A stretch of 34,681 nt of DNA from a bacterium BMS3Bbin03 (GTDB taxonomy: Bacteria > Zhuqueibacterota > JdFR-76 > BMS3Abin05), in NCBI GenBank assembly GCA_002898015.1, contig BDTM01000114.1:1-34681 (forward strand), in the 5' to 3' direction. The translations under genes were made by a program, and so were the position numbers. Numbering within the stretch: position 1 is the first letter of the stretch; the number at the start of each line of letters is the position of its first letter. Shown here piece after piece: positions 7,741-17,122 of the stretch. The notes below the pieces were generated by a model, which worked only from the letters and a program-made list of their open reading frames with translations, was not told the origin of the DNA and did not search any database.

Positions 7741-8457
7741 ATGTTTAAAAAGGTGATTTGGACAGGATTACTTCTGGCATTTTTTGCTGTTTGGCAGTTT
7801 AGCGGATGTTCGAAGAAATCAAATGAAGGAAATTCAAAAACGGCCGGAACATCCTCAAAGCAGACCGCCGGAGCAGCGAAGACCTCAGCTAATAGTCAAA
7901 CCCCTTTAAACAAAATGAAAACAAATCCGGGAACAGAAAAATCGGTAAATAACGCAGCACCGGAAAATGTCCTTTCGGCGAACATCAAACAATACATGAA
8001 AAAACTGCAGATTCAGGCACCCATTAAAAGTGTAGAAGCCATGGATTTTACGGGCGTCAATCTGAACGGTGAAACCGTAAAGTTGTCGGATTATAGAGGT
8101 AAAGTGGTTTTCTTGAATTTCTGGGCCACCTGGTGTCCCTGGTGTGTGAAAGAAATGCCGTCCATGCAGACCTTGCTGGAAAAGATGCAGAAAACAAACG
8201 GCAAGAATTTTGTTATTTTGGCGGTGGATGCCGGTGAAAGCAAATCTCAGGTTGTAAAATGGCTTAAGGATAAAAATCTAAAATTCGATTTTGTTCTGGA
8301 TCCAAAAAGCCAGATAAACGGCATGTACGGCGTTCGGGGACTGCCTTCCACGTACATCGTGAGGAAAAACGGCCGGATTCTGGGGCGAGCCGTCGGCGCC
8401 CGGGACTGGGCAACAGAAGCCTCCTACAAGCTCTTCGAAGCTTTATTGAAAGAATAA
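7741..8457 (+). CDS. TlpA/ResA-like thioredoxin-fold lipoprotein
   Basis: A 238-residue exported lipoprotein. A hydrophobic signal segment ends in a lipobox with Cys23 (FSGC). A low-complexity linker of about 50 residues rich in Ser, Thr, Ala and Lys follows, then a thioredoxin domain with the redox motif WCPWC (Cys122 and Cys125) and a cis-proline segment GLPSTYIV. Proteins of this type reduce or isomerise disulfides in the periplasm, for example in cytochrome c maturation. The AGAAAGGAG ribosome site is strong. The C25 peptidase gene starts three bases after the stop codon, so the two are co-transcribed; the oxidoreductase may help that cysteine-dependent secreted protein, which is inference. 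Confidence 0.9.
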   Translation: MFKKVIWTGLLLAFFAVWQFSGCSKKSNEGNSKTAGTSSKQTAGAAKTSANSQTPLNKMKTNPGTEKSVNNAAPENVLSANIKQYMKKLQIQAPIKSVEAMDFTGVNLNGETVKLSDYRGKVVFLNFWATWCPWCVKEMPSMQTLLEKMQKTNGKNFVILAVDAGESKSQVVKWLKDKNLKFDFVLDPKSQINGMYGVRGLPSTYIVRKNGRILGRAVGARDWATEASYKLFEALLKE

Positions 8458-8460
8458 TTT

Positions 8461-11400
8461 ATGCATAAAAATCATTATTTTAATCCCAAAACTGCGTCAT
8501 TGTTGTGGGTTCTTTTGGTGAGTTTTGCCCTGTTCCTCAATCGTGCGTCGGGAGCGGGTAACGCTTTAAACAAAGAAAATGAAATTAAAATAATTGAGAC
8601 CACCAGCCACTCGTTAACATTTGATTTCCATCTGATAAATTTGCGGGCTGATTCCGTGAAAATCGATGGCAGGCTTTTCTACCGGTTTTCCTTTTTGGAT
8701 AAAAGCAGTGATTTTTCCCCCAATCGCCCTGAGCTTCCCTTTGCCGTCCTTCCGGTTGGAATTCCGCCCGGCGCACATGCGGAAATTTCCGTACTCGGCA
8801 CAGAGACAAAACAGCTTTTCAACTCAGACGTCGTTCCGACGCCCCAGTGGAAGAAAGTCAACGGGCTGCACGAAACGTTTTACAAAATTCCCGGGGATTA
8901 TTTCAATAAAGATCAATTCACGCCGTCCCAAATTGCAAAAGTTGTGGACACCGGTTTTATGGAAGATTTATTTTTGGCCAGAATAAAAATCTCCCCGATT
9001 CAATACAATCCGGCGCGGCACTCCGTTAAAATTTACACGAAAATGCGCATCCGAATTCTGTTCACCGGCGGGAAAAAAGCAGACCGGACAGAATTTCTGC
9101 AATCCACCGGAAACCTGAATCCTTACGACGGCGCCGTCATTAATCTTGATCAGGCGAAAAAATGGATTATTCCACCGCCCCGGAAAACGCTGAGGAAACC
9201 GATCCGTTTTTGGGGTTCCGGAGTTTGGTATAAATTTCCGGTTTATAAAAACGGCATTTACAAGATTACCGGGAAATTTTTGAAGGACAACGGGATTAAT
9301 ATTTCCACAATTGATCCGAAAACACTGAAAATTTATAATAATGGGGGGAAAGCACTGCCAAGAGGACTGAATGCCCCCCGGCCGGACAGCCTTCTGGAAA
9401 ATGCAATCTATCTTGTCGATGGAAACGACGGCCATTTCGATGAAAACGACTATTTTTTATTTTACGGAAGATCTGTAACGGGCTGGAATTACAAGCCTGA
9501 AGATACAGACCGCCCCTGGCAGCACTACCTTAATCCGTACACGAAGAAAGACATCTATTGGCTCACATTTAATGACGGGGAAACCGGAAAACGCATGCAG
9601 ACCGTTTCTGCCGCACCGGAATCCGGCCTGCCGGAACTCACACAATTTAAAGAACATGTGTTTTGGGAGGAGGAGATTTATAACCCGCTCCACTCGGGGA
9701 TGATCTGGTTCGGCATGAATTTTTTGGGACAGGATGAGAAATCGCTGACGGTATTGCTGCCCGACCTCGTTTCCGGAAGTGAAATTAATGCCATTTTTCA
9801 AATGTATTCGTTTACAAGCGAGAAACAGCACATAAACTGGTCTTTGAATTCTAATTCGGCATCATCAAAAGCGTTTTATGCGTACCGGTTGAAGGATCTT
9901 TATTTTAAAAATATTTTGGGAGCAAAAAGCGGTGAAAACGAATTGGCCATCAAATATGAGGGCAAAAATCCCACGAGTCAGCTTTATCTGGACTGGATCG
10001 AATTTGAGTACCCCCGTCGCCTGAGCTTAAAAAACGGGGCTCTTTTCTTCAATACTCCTGTAGACGGCCGTCGTTATCGGTGGGCTGTCTCGGGCGTGAC
10101 GGAATCTTCGACCCTGTTATTTGATGTGACCGATTTCCGGAGCGTTCGTTTGCTCAGCGATTGGACACTTTCTCAGAAAAATCTTCAGTTTTCACTTGCC
10201 ACGCGTTATGATAAACCCTTACGGTTAATGGCTGTTGAACCGAAGGCGTTCCAAACCCCCGGTTCGCTCATTAAGGACGAAACGTCGGACTTGCGCAATC
10301 GGCAAAACGGGGCGGATTTTCTGATTATCACACACAGCAATTTTTACAATGCGGCAATGGGATTGAAAAATCTCCGGGAAACGCACGGTCGCATGGCCAC
10401 AACCGTCGTCAAAATTGAGGATGTGTACGATGAATTTTCCGGCGGGATGTTTGATCCGACCGCTATCCGGGATTTCCTGAAATATGTGTATTTTAATTGG
10501 AATAAACGCCCGCAATATGTATTGCTTTTCGGTGACGGCGATTATGACTATAAAAATATCATCGGTAATGCAGATGAAAATTGGATTCCCGCCTATGAGG
10601 ATTCGAGCCTGGCTGAATACACAACCCGCACAACGGATGACTGGTACGCCTACGTCAACGGAACGGACCATCTGGTTGATTATTCGATTGGAAGAATCCC
10701 CAGCCAAACCACGGATCAGGCTGAAAATGTGTTGAACAAGATTGTGAATTACGAATCGAATCCGGATTATGGTCCCTGGAGGAACACCGTGACGATTGTG
10801 GCGGATGACGAATTTGGAGACCTTTCACAGGGCAATGACAATGAATTAATGCACGTGCTGGACGCAGAAGACATTGCGGAACATTATTATCCCCCCTTGT
10901 TTAATAAGAAGAAGATTTATTTAATGGAATATCCGTTGGTCCTGAGTCCTGCGGGCCGCCGAAAACCGGCTGCCGAGAATGACTTTGTTCAGCAAATCAA
11001 TAAGGGGTGTTTGATGATCAATTATCTTGGGCACGGCAATGAGCGGCTGTTGGCTCACGAGCGTGTCATCCAGATCAGCAAGGATTTGCCGAGAATCATA
11101 AATGCAGGGCGCCTGGCTTTCTGGATTGCCGCCACCTGTGCGTTTGGCCGATATGATATGCCGGAAGAACAAAGTATGGCGGAGCAGTTGATGACGGAAG
11201 CGGATAATGGGGCGATTGCATTATTGTCCGCCTCGAGAGATGCGTTTGCTCAGCCAAATGCCGATTTTAACAAACGTTACCTGTCAAAATTGTTTATCAC
11301 GCCTCACCGCACCAGACGGATCGGAGATGCTTTACGGTTGACAAAAATTTCCGCGATAAATATCGTAAATGACGAGAAATACTGGCTTTGTGGTGATCCT

Positions 11401-12453
11401 ACATTGAACCTGGCGGTGCCCAGACTGAAAGTAGAATTACAGAAAATTTCCCCGGACAGTTTAAAGGCACTCAGCAAAATTCTTGTGACGGGCTCGGTTT
11501 TGGATAAGGGGCAAATCGCCGCCGATTTTAACGGCAAAGTGGATTTAAAAGCCTTCGATTCCAAACGGCCCACCGCTTACACAACGGCCAGAGGGTCTAC
11601 CGTCCATTTTATTTTACCGGGCCGACCCATTTTCAGGGGAGAGGGCAAAATCACAAATGGCCGTTTTTCGATGCAATTTATTGTGCCGAAAGATATTAGT
11701 TACGGCGGCAATTTAGGACGGATCAGCGCGTACATCTGGAATGACCAAATCGATGGCTCCGGTTATAAAGATAACATTGCCGTGGACGGCACCGCAAAAG
11801 GATTGGTCGATCACCGGGGTCCGAAGATTCAAATCGGTTTTAAAAATCAAAATTTTATGGACGGAGATCTGTTGGCGCCCGATCCGGTTATGGAGGTAAC
11901 TCTGACGGATGAACAAAGCGGGATTAACATCGCCGGTGACATCGGCCATAAAATTACGCTGATTTTAGATAATAATCCGTCTACAAAGCGCAACATCACA
12001 GATTACTTTCAATACAATGTGGGCAGCTATTTTTCCGGAAAGCTGGAATATCCTTTAACCGATATTAAAACGGGTTTTCATTCTGCGGAAATAAAAGCCT
12101 GGGATAATTCGAATAATTCTTCTACGCAAACGGTGCATTTTACAATTACACCCCAAAATGAATTAATCGTGCAGAGGCTTTATCCCTATCCCAACCCGTT
12201 CGAAAACGCCACAACGCTCTCTTTCGAGATTAATCAGCCTGCACAGATTTCGCTAAAAATCTATACATTGTCAGGGAGATTAATCGCCGAGCTGCCTGTT
12301 TACGATGCAAATGCAGGATTTAATACGATGCGTTGGGACGGGCATGATCAGGATGGGGATGAAATTTCCAACGGTGTTTATCTATTTAAATTTCAAGCCA
12401 GTGCAGAAAAACTATCTTTCCAAAAAATTGGCAAATTCATCAAGATGAAGTAA
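8461..12453 (+). CDS. Gingipain-like C25 peptidase with T9SS C-terminal domain (PorU-like)
   Basis: A 1330-residue exported protein. A signal peptide (about residues 1-32) precedes a gingipain-propeptide-like region and beta-rich modules. The C25 caspase-fold domain spans roughly 615-1000, with LFGDGDYDY, the catalytic His858 in YLGHGNE and Cys893 in AATCAFG. Ig-like modules follow. The last 90 residues resemble a T9SS sorting domain: YPYPNPF, then WDGHDQDGDEISNGVY and a basic end. The architecture fits PorU, the T9SS sortase that removes sorting domains and attaches cargo to the surface, but a secreted C25 protease is possible. It shares an operon with the TlpA-like lipoprotein. The spacing to that gene leaves little room for a ribosome site, suggesting coupling. 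Confidence 0.85.
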   Translation: MHKNHYFNPKTASLLWVLLVSFALFLNRASGAGNALNKENEIKIIETTSHSLTFDFHLINLRADSVKIDGRLFYRFSFLDKSSDFSPNRPELPFAVLPVGIPPGAHAEISVLGTETKQLFNSDVVPTPQWKKVNGLHETFYKIPGDYFNKDQFTPSQIAKVVDTGFMEDLFLARIKISPIQYNPARHSVKIYTKMRIRILFTGGKKADRTEFLQSTGNLNPYDGAVINLDQAKKWIIPPPRKTLRKPIRFWGSGVWYKFPVYKNGIYKITGKFLKDNGINISTIDPKTLKIYNNGGKALPRGLNAPRPDSLLENAIYLVDGNDGHFDENDYFLFYGRSVTGWNYKPEDTDRPWQHYLNPYTKKDIYWLTFNDGETGKRMQTVSAAPESGLPELTQFKEHVFWEEEIYNPLHSGMIWFGMNFLGQDEKSLTVLLPDLVSGSEINAIFQMYSFTSEKQHINWSLNSNSASSKAFYAYRLKDLYFKNILGAKSGENELAIKYEGKNPTSQLYLDWIEFEYPRRLSLKNGALFFNTPVDGRRYRWAVSGVTESSTLLFDVTDFRSVRLLSDWTLSQKNLQFSLATRYDKPLRLMAVEPKAFQTPGSLIKDETSDLRNRQNGADFLIITHSNFYNAAMGLKNLRETHGRMATTVVKIEDVYDEFSGGMFDPTAIRDFLKYVYFNWNKRPQYVLLFGDGDYDYKNIIGNADENWIPAYEDSSLAEYTTRTTDDWYAYVNGTDHLVDYSIGRIPSQTTDQAENVLNKIVNYESNPDYGPWRNTVTIVADDEFGDLSQGNDNELMHVLDAEDIAEHYYPPLFNKKKIYLMEYPLVLSPAGRRKPAAENDFVQQINKGCLMINYLGHGNERLLAHERVIQISKDLPRIINAGRLAFWIAATCAFGRYDMPEEQSMAEQLMTEADNGAIALLSASRDAFAQPNADFNKRYLSKLFITPHRTRRIGDALRLTKISAINIVNDEKYWLCGDPTLNLAVPRLKVELQKISPDSLKALSKILVTGSVLDKGQIAADFNGKVDLKAFDSKRPTAYTTARGSTVHFILPGRPIFRGEGKITNGRFSMQFIVPKDISYGGNLGRISAYIWNDQIDGSGYKDNIAVDGTAKGLVDHRGPKIQIGFKNQNFMDGDLLAPDPVMEVTLTDEQSGINIAGDIGHKITLILDNNPSTKRNITDYFQYNVGSYFSGKLEYPLTDIKTGFHSAEIKAWDNSNNSSTQTVHFTITPQNELIVQRLYPYPNPFENATTLSFEINQPAQISLKIYTLSGRLIAELPVYDANAGFNTMRWDGHDQDGDEISNGVYLFKFQASAEKLSFQKIGKFIKMK

Positions 12454-12458
12454 ATGCT

Positions 12459-12474
12459 CCGGTGTTAAAACCGG
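12459..12474 (+). terminator. Weak hairpin after the C25 peptidase gene
   Basis: CCGGT and ACCGG flank a six-base loop just after the stop codon. No uninterrupted T-run follows, so termination here is uncertain. Confidence 0.25.
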
Positions 12475-12613
12475 GGGTTAAAAACTTTTTGGTGCCCTTC
12501 AGGAAGTTTCATTTGTTTTTTTCTTAAAATCATGTTGATTTTATTATTTCCAATGGTTAAATTGTTTTCAAATCAATTGAAAATTCGAAACTTATAAAAC
12601 CCCCTCTTTTCAG

Positions 12614-15094
12614 ATGCCAATAAAAAAAATAAAACTTTTTTTGAATTCTTTTATTCTGCTTATCCTCATTTTTTACTTGATTTCTGTTGTCCTGTCGGAT
12701 AAACTAAATCTTTCCGGTAATGTGAATGATGCTCATATCTTTCGGACTGTTTTCCAAAAATCGTTTATTGGAAAAATACGCGTGAAAGTCCAGGATATGA
12801 ATAATGACGGATATGATGAGATTCTCGTTGTTAAAGAAAGAGGGGTTTTAGGAAAATCTAAGAACGATCAGCTTCTATATTTTTCAGATATTGATTCACC
12901 GCCGAACATTTTTATCCTGAATGGAATATGCAGAGATTTTACCGTAGACGATATCTATTTGCGTCGTCCGGGAAAAGAAATCATAATATTAGAAACATCT
13001 GATTCCGGGCTGAAAGCGGAAATATTTGGCTATGCCGGTCAATTTATTAAAAGATTCAAAATATTTGACAAAACCTCGCGGATAAGCAAGACTTCTATTT
13101 TAGGGATCCTCGATTGGGACAACGACGGCAGATTAGACCTGATGATGTATATCCGAAAAGATTTTCCCGATCAAGTTCATTATGGAATTTATGCCGTCTC
13201 TTTGGGACAGAATCCCGGCAAAGTGATCTGGCACCGGCCCATACCTTACCGGTCTAACATCAATCTGTATGTGGATGACCTTCAGGGAAATGGATTGAAA
13301 GACCGCCTGTTTTTTATCCGTCCGTTCTGGGGAGACCCCATCAAAAATGCCGAATTAATCACGTATAATCACAGCGGAAATCTATTGTGGGAAAAACAAC
13401 TGCCGGGTTACCGCGGGTTTTTAAAAACATTCGATATGGACCCCAAAATTCCCGGGAAAGAAATCGTTGTGTCCGTTTCCGGTGCTTTGGGAGCGATTGC
13501 AGAAAATTATATGATGATCCTGCAGTCTCAGAATGGGAAACTTTTAAAGGAGCAAACGTTCATCGATAAATTGCTTGCTTTTGCAATTTATCCGACGCCG
13601 AAAGGCCCCAATTGCATTTTATTCATTCGGAACGGTTATTACTACATTTTGGATCGCAGATTAAATGTTGTAAAAAAACAAAAATTTTATGCGGGCTATT
13701 GGAAGGAAATTCGAAAAATCGATATTAATAATCGCGAAGCAAAAGAATTCTTGATTATTGGTTCAAGAGAAGTATTACTGGTTACAAATGCTTTTAAACG
13801 CATTACCAGTGTACCGACGGTCATCAACCATGTGTTTACTTATTACATGAGCGGACAAAGCAAACCCATGCTTCTTATGGCAACGGACGGAGGAAAACTT
13901 TATTTCCTCTCGTACACCGTGAATTTAAACTATTATCTCACACGCGGAAAATTTATTTTTTTGGGAATATTAGTGCTGCTCGTTCTATTTCGTCTTTTTG
14001 CCACAAATGTGAAAGAAAAAACCAACGGTGAATGGGAAAGTCTGATCGGAAAGTTCTTTACGGAACAATCCAGGTTTGCCACACTGGTTTTTTCTAAATC
14101 CGGACAGTTGATAAAGTACAATTCGAGTGCCGAAAAATTAATTCATTTAAATTTTGCCTCTTATACGGGTGAGCATTATCATAAATTTCTAAACGGCGAA
14201 TTAAAGTCTTTTATTGAATTGCTGGATGAATTCTTTTCTGAAAAAATCGGCAATAAAAGCGTTTCGCTGTCCATCAAAATCAGCCATATAGAAATGAATT
14301 TACAGGTTGATCTTCATTGGATTAACCACCCTGAGTCGTCTTCAGATAAAATCATATTGATGATTTTGCAGGATATGACCGAATTAACGCGCACACATCG
14401 ACTCAGTGCGTGGATCAGCATGGCGCAGCGCATTGCCCATGATATTAAAACGCCTTTATCGACGGTAAATCTTACGGCACAGCGTCTCGAAATGGCGCTT
14501 GACTCGAATGAAAAGCCCAGGCCGAATGAATATAAATCCTATATTCGAACCATGGAAGAAGAGATTGACAGAATCCGTAAAATCACAAACGGGTTTTTAA
14601 AATTTGTACGGCTGGAAAAACTTGATTTCATGCCGGTTAATGCAAACGAAGTGATTCAAAGGGTTTGCTTTACCATTCAACAGGGGCTGCCTCCTGAAAT
14701 TGAACTAAACATGAATCTGAATTTTAAAATTCCCTCGATCTCTGCAGATGAAGACCAAATTGTCATTTTACTGGAAAACATCCTGGATAACGCCGTGAAA
14801 GCGATAGAGGATAGCGGAAAAATTACGGTGACGACCGATACGATTCAGGAATGGGATGAATTCAATCAGAATTTTAACGCTTCCGTTGTGATCGAAATAG
14901 CGGATACGGGGATCGGCATGACGGATGAGATGCTCGATTCAATCTTCCAGCCGTTTTTTACCACACGTAAAGAGGGCGTTGGTTTGGGATTGATGATTGT
15001 GAAAGAGATTGTCAAAGCACATGACGGCAAAGTTCGTGTCCGGAGTAAAAGAAATATCGGCACTCAGATTAGTTTAAACTTTCCGGTTCGCTGA
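12614..15094 (+). CDS. Membrane sensor histidine kinase with FG-GAP-like periplasmic domain
   Basis: An 826-residue sensor kinase. An N-terminal membrane helix (about 8-28) is followed by some 410 residues outside the membrane that hold Asp/Asn-rich calcium-loop motifs, such as DMNNDGYDE and DWDNDGRLD, typical of FG-GAP/VCBS propeller repeats. A second helix lies at about 443-460. Inside the cell come a PAS-like segment, the H-box AHDIKTPLS with the phosphorylated His609, the N-box NILDNAVKAIED, the G1 box ADTGIGM, and FQPFFTT with GVGLGL. It probably autophosphorylates and passes phosphate to the NtrC-type regulator encoded next. A beta-propeller sensor is unusual and suggests detection of a polymer, a surface event or calcium. 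No clear ribosome site precedes the ATG. Confidence 0.9.
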   Translation: MPIKKIKLFLNSFILLILIFYLISVVLSDKLNLSGNVNDAHIFRTVFQKSFIGKIRVKVQDMNNDGYDEILVVKERGVLGKSKNDQLLYFSDIDSPPNIFILNGICRDFTVDDIYLRRPGKEIIILETSDSGLKAEIFGYAGQFIKRFKIFDKTSRISKTSILGILDWDNDGRLDLMMYIRKDFPDQVHYGIYAVSLGQNPGKVIWHRPIPYRSNINLYVDDLQGNGLKDRLFFIRPFWGDPIKNAELITYNHSGNLLWEKQLPGYRGFLKTFDMDPKIPGKEIVVSVSGALGAIAENYMMILQSQNGKLLKEQTFIDKLLAFAIYPTPKGPNCILFIRNGYYYILDRRLNVVKKQKFYAGYWKEIRKIDINNREAKEFLIIGSREVLLVTNAFKRITSVPTVINHVFTYYMSGQSKPMLLMATDGGKLYFLSYTVNLNYYLTRGKFIFLGILVLLVLFRLFATNVKEKTNGEWESLIGKFFTEQSRFATLVFSKSGQLIKYNSSAEKLIHLNFASYTGEHYHKFLNGELKSFIELLDEFFSEKIGNKSVSLSIKISHIEMNLQVDLHWINHPESSSDKIILMILQDMTELTRTHRLSAWISMAQRIAHDIKTPLSTVNLTAQRLEMALDSNEKPRPNEYKSYIRTMEEEIDRIRKITNGFLKFVRLEKLDFMPVNANEVIQRVCFTIQQGLPPEIELNMNLNFKIPSISADEDQIVILLENILDNAVKAIEDSGKITVTTDTIQEWDEFNQNFNASVVIEIADTGIGMTDEMLDSIFQPFFTTRKEGVGLGLMIVKEIVKAHDGKVRVRSKRNIGTQISLNFPVR

Positions 15095-15106
15095 TTTGTA
15101 GTATTT

Positions 15107-15156
15107 ATACAACAGTGTTGTATGTTATTATTGACAATTGTGGTTTTATAACCACA
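15107..15156. promoter_or_regulatory. Two palindromes upstream of the sigma-54 promoter (candidate activator sites)
   Basis: ATACAACAGTGTTGTAT (15107-15123) is a perfect inverted repeat around one base. TGTGGTT (15139-15145) and AACCACA (15150-15156) form a second. They lie about 35-80 bp upstream of the -24/-12 element, close to where NtrC-type activators bind. The first could instead act as a terminator stem for the kinase gene. Confidence 0.4.
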
Positions 15157-15187
15157 GTGTCGCCGCTGTGTCTAACTCAATACCCCT

Positions 15188-15203
15188 TGGAACAATTCTT
15201 GCA
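15188..15203 (+). promoter_or_regulatory. Sigma-54 (-24/-12) promoter before the response regulator
   Basis: TGGAAC, five bases, then TTGCA: the GG (15189-15190) and GC (15201-15202) doublets are separated by exactly ten bases, as RpoN promoters require. The response-regulator ATG lies about 140 bases downstream. Confidence 0.6.
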
Positions 15204-15343
15204 AAAGACACTTGGCAAACGATCACGACAATGTCTCAAATAATAGACACAAATAAGTCAAAGCAGGCACAAAGCTCCCACAGAGATTTCCTTCTTTGTG
15301 CGTTTAAGAATTTAATTTAAAAACTAATTTTTGAAATTATCAA

Positions 15344-16726
15344 ATGGAACGATTTATATCAAATGGAAAAATCAGGGTTCTGGCCGTCGATGATGACGAA
15401 CGCATGATAAGAGCGCTGAAAGATATTTTGGAATTCAAAGGCTTTAAGGTCGATTTGGCGAAAGATGGAATCGAAGCGCTTGAAAAGGTGAGACAAAACG
15501 AGTTTGATGCGGTTGTTCTGGATATTCTGCTGCCCCAAAAAAACGGCATCGATGTGTTGAAGGAAGTGGTTGCGGAAAAACCAAAACTGCCCGTTGTGAT
15601 GATCTCCGGCCACGGCACGATTCGGCTGGCGGTGGAATCCACTAAATTAGGCGCTTACGATTTTCTGGAAAAGCCGCTGGATGCCGAGCGTGTGATCATC
15701 ACGCTCAAAAATGCGGTTGAGAAATACCGGCTTGAGAGAAAATTGGATTCGTTAATACGGGATTCCATGGAACGCTACAAAATGATCGGAAAGAGCAATG
15801 CGATCCGGAAGATCTTTCAAATCATTGAGCGGGCGGCCCCGACGAACGGAAGAATTTTGATTCAGGGTGAAAGCGGCACGGGAAAAGAATTAGTCGCTCA
15901 GGCCATTCATCATCTGGGAAATCGATCGGACGGCCCTTTTATGCGGTTAAACTGTGCTTCTATTCCGGAAGAGCTCATTGAGAGTGAATTATTCGGTTAT
16001 ACGAAAGGCGCTTTTACGGGGGCATCAGCGGATAAAGACGGCCTTTTTAAAGTGGCAAATAACGGTACATTGTTTTTAGACGAAATTGCCGACATGAGTC
16101 TCAGGGCACAGGCGAAGGTTCTGCGGGCTATCGATGAAGGCGAAATTCAAAAAGTGGGCGGCGCGGAACCGGAAAAAGTCGATGTGCGGGTCATTGCCGC
16201 CACCAATAAGAACTTAAGGCCACTGATTCAGGAGGGCCGGTTCAGAGAGGATTTATTTTACAGACTTAACGTGGTGACGATCGAAATTCCGCCGCTGCGG
16301 GAGAGAAAAGAAGATATTCCCGCCCTTTTAGCGCATTATAACAAACTGTTTTCGGAAGAAAATAACGTCAAAATACGCACATTCTCAACAGATGCACTCA
16401 TTCTTCTGGTGGAATATAATTGGCCGGGGAATATTCGTGAACTAAAGAATGTGGTGGAATATTTGGTCGTCATGAGTGAAAAAGAGCTTATTGATCAACA
16501 AATAGCGTTCGATGCCATTTATCGGGATAAGGGTCAGCGCCGAAAGGATTATTTTTCTTATTCGAACGCGACTCTAAAAAAATCACGGGAAAATTTTGAG
16601 CGTGAGATAATCCTGAATCGCCTGGCCGCATTCAACTGGAATATTTCAAAAACGGCAAAACAATTGGGTCTTGATCGAACGAATCTTTATAAAAAGATGG
16701 CTCGATACGACATCCATCAACATTGA
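15344..16726 (+). CDS. Sigma-54-dependent response regulator (NtrC/AtoC family)
   Basis: A 460-residue regulator in three parts. The receiver has acidic DDD near residue 16-18, the phosphorylated Asp60 in VLDILLP and a C-terminal EKP lysine. The AAA+ domain has Walker A GESGTGKE (175-182), the sigma-54-contacting loop GAFTGA (222-227) and Walker B FLDE (244-247). A Fis-type helix-turn-helix follows in the last 45 residues (NISKTAKQLGLDRTNLYKK). The intact GAFTGA loop indicates a true activator of RpoN promoters. It is encoded right after a sensor kinase, its likely partner, and behind its own -24/-12 promoter, which suggests positive autoregulation. No strong ribosome site precedes the ATG. 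Confidence 0.93.
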   Translation: MERFISNGKIRVLAVDDDERMIRALKDILEFKGFKVDLAKDGIEALEKVRQNEFDAVVLDILLPQKNGIDVLKEVVAEKPKLPVVMISGHGTIRLAVESTKLGAYDFLEKPLDAERVIITLKNAVEKYRLERKLDSLIRDSMERYKMIGKSNAIRKIFQIIERAAPTNGRILIQGESGTGKELVAQAIHHLGNRSDGPFMRLNCASIPEELIESELFGYTKGAFTGASADKDGLFKVANNGTLFLDEIADMSLRAQAKVLRAIDEGEIQKVGGAEPEKVDVRVIAATNKNLRPLIQEGRFREDLFYRLNVVTIEIPPLRERKEDIPALLAHYNKLFSEENNVKIRTFSTDALILLVEYNWPGNIRELKNVVEYLVVMSEKELIDQQIAFDAIYRDKGQRRKDYFSYSNATLKKSRENFEREIILNRLAAFNWNISKTAKQLGLDRTNLYKKMARYDIHQH

Positions 16727-16833
16727 ATTTTACAAAAGGGTGACCTGTTTAAAAATTAAACACGTGCCGGCACGATATTCATAAACATTGAAATTAAACC
16801 CACCACGCCACGCCCTTGGCAAAACAGGGGAAC

Positions 16834-16870
16834 AGCCATCAATCTGAAAAGGATTGGTGGCTTTTTTTTA
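16834..16870 (+). terminator. Rho-independent terminator after the response regulator
   Basis: AGCCATCAATC (16834-16844) pairs with GATTGGTGGCT (16852-16862) with one G-T pair, followed by eight T's. It ends the two-component transcript about 110 bases after the stop codon. Confidence 0.8.
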
Positions 16871-16880
16871 TGCTCCTGTC

Positions 16881-16917
16881 GTGGCGCAGGGATAATGCCT
16901 GCGGCACCGGCTTTTTT
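16881..16917 (+). terminator. Second terminator-like hairpin
   Basis: GTGGCGCAGG (16881-16890) pairs with CCTGCGGCAC (16898-16907), with one mismatch. CGGC and a run of six T's follow. It may back up the terminator just upstream. Confidence 0.4.
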
Positions 16918-16920
16918 CTA

Positions 16921-16949
16921 TTGGCATTTTAGGGAAAATTCTTTATCTT
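16921..16949 (+). promoter_or_regulatory. Possible promoter of the mutase-phosphorylase operon
   Basis: TTGGCA (16921-16926), a 17-nt spacer and TATCTT (16944-16949). It lies after both terminators and just before the inverted-repeat element at 16964-17099, which would therefore form part of the transcript leader. Confidence 0.4.
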
Positions 16950-16963
16950 TACCTATGGCCATT

Positions 16964-17099
16964 TAGTGCCTGAACGAAAATGTAACACAAGCCTCCGGCT
17001 TGCGAAATTTGATTTAACTAATTTCTTGTTTTTAATAGTGAATTAACGCGAGCAAGATGCTTGCGATACATTTTTCAGAAGTTTTCGTTCAGGCACTAT
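16964..17099. mobile_element. MITE-like element with 15-17 bp terminal inverted repeats
   Basis: AGTGCCTGAACGAAAA (16965-16980) and its exact reverse complement (17083-17098) bound a 136-bp AT-rich, non-coding block. TA dinucleotides at both edges fit the TA target duplication of IS630/Tc1-type elements. Inner arms are also partly complementary, including the hairpin CAAGCC-TCC-GGCTTG (16988-17002). The element sits between a putative promoter and the ribosome site of the next gene. It is too short to encode a transposase. Confidence 0.6.
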
Positions 17100-17122
17100 T
17101 TATATTTAACGGAGGAATCAGG

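Noticed and set aside
15138..15320. Frame of 60 codons between kinase and response regulator
   Set aside because: It overlaps the sigma-54 promoter and palindromes and has no ribosome site or recognisable product.
17057..17122. Upstream start for the mutase adding 22 residues
   Set aside because: The extension is encoded by the MITE-like element, lacks family similarity, and the ATG at 17123 has an ideal GGAGG site.
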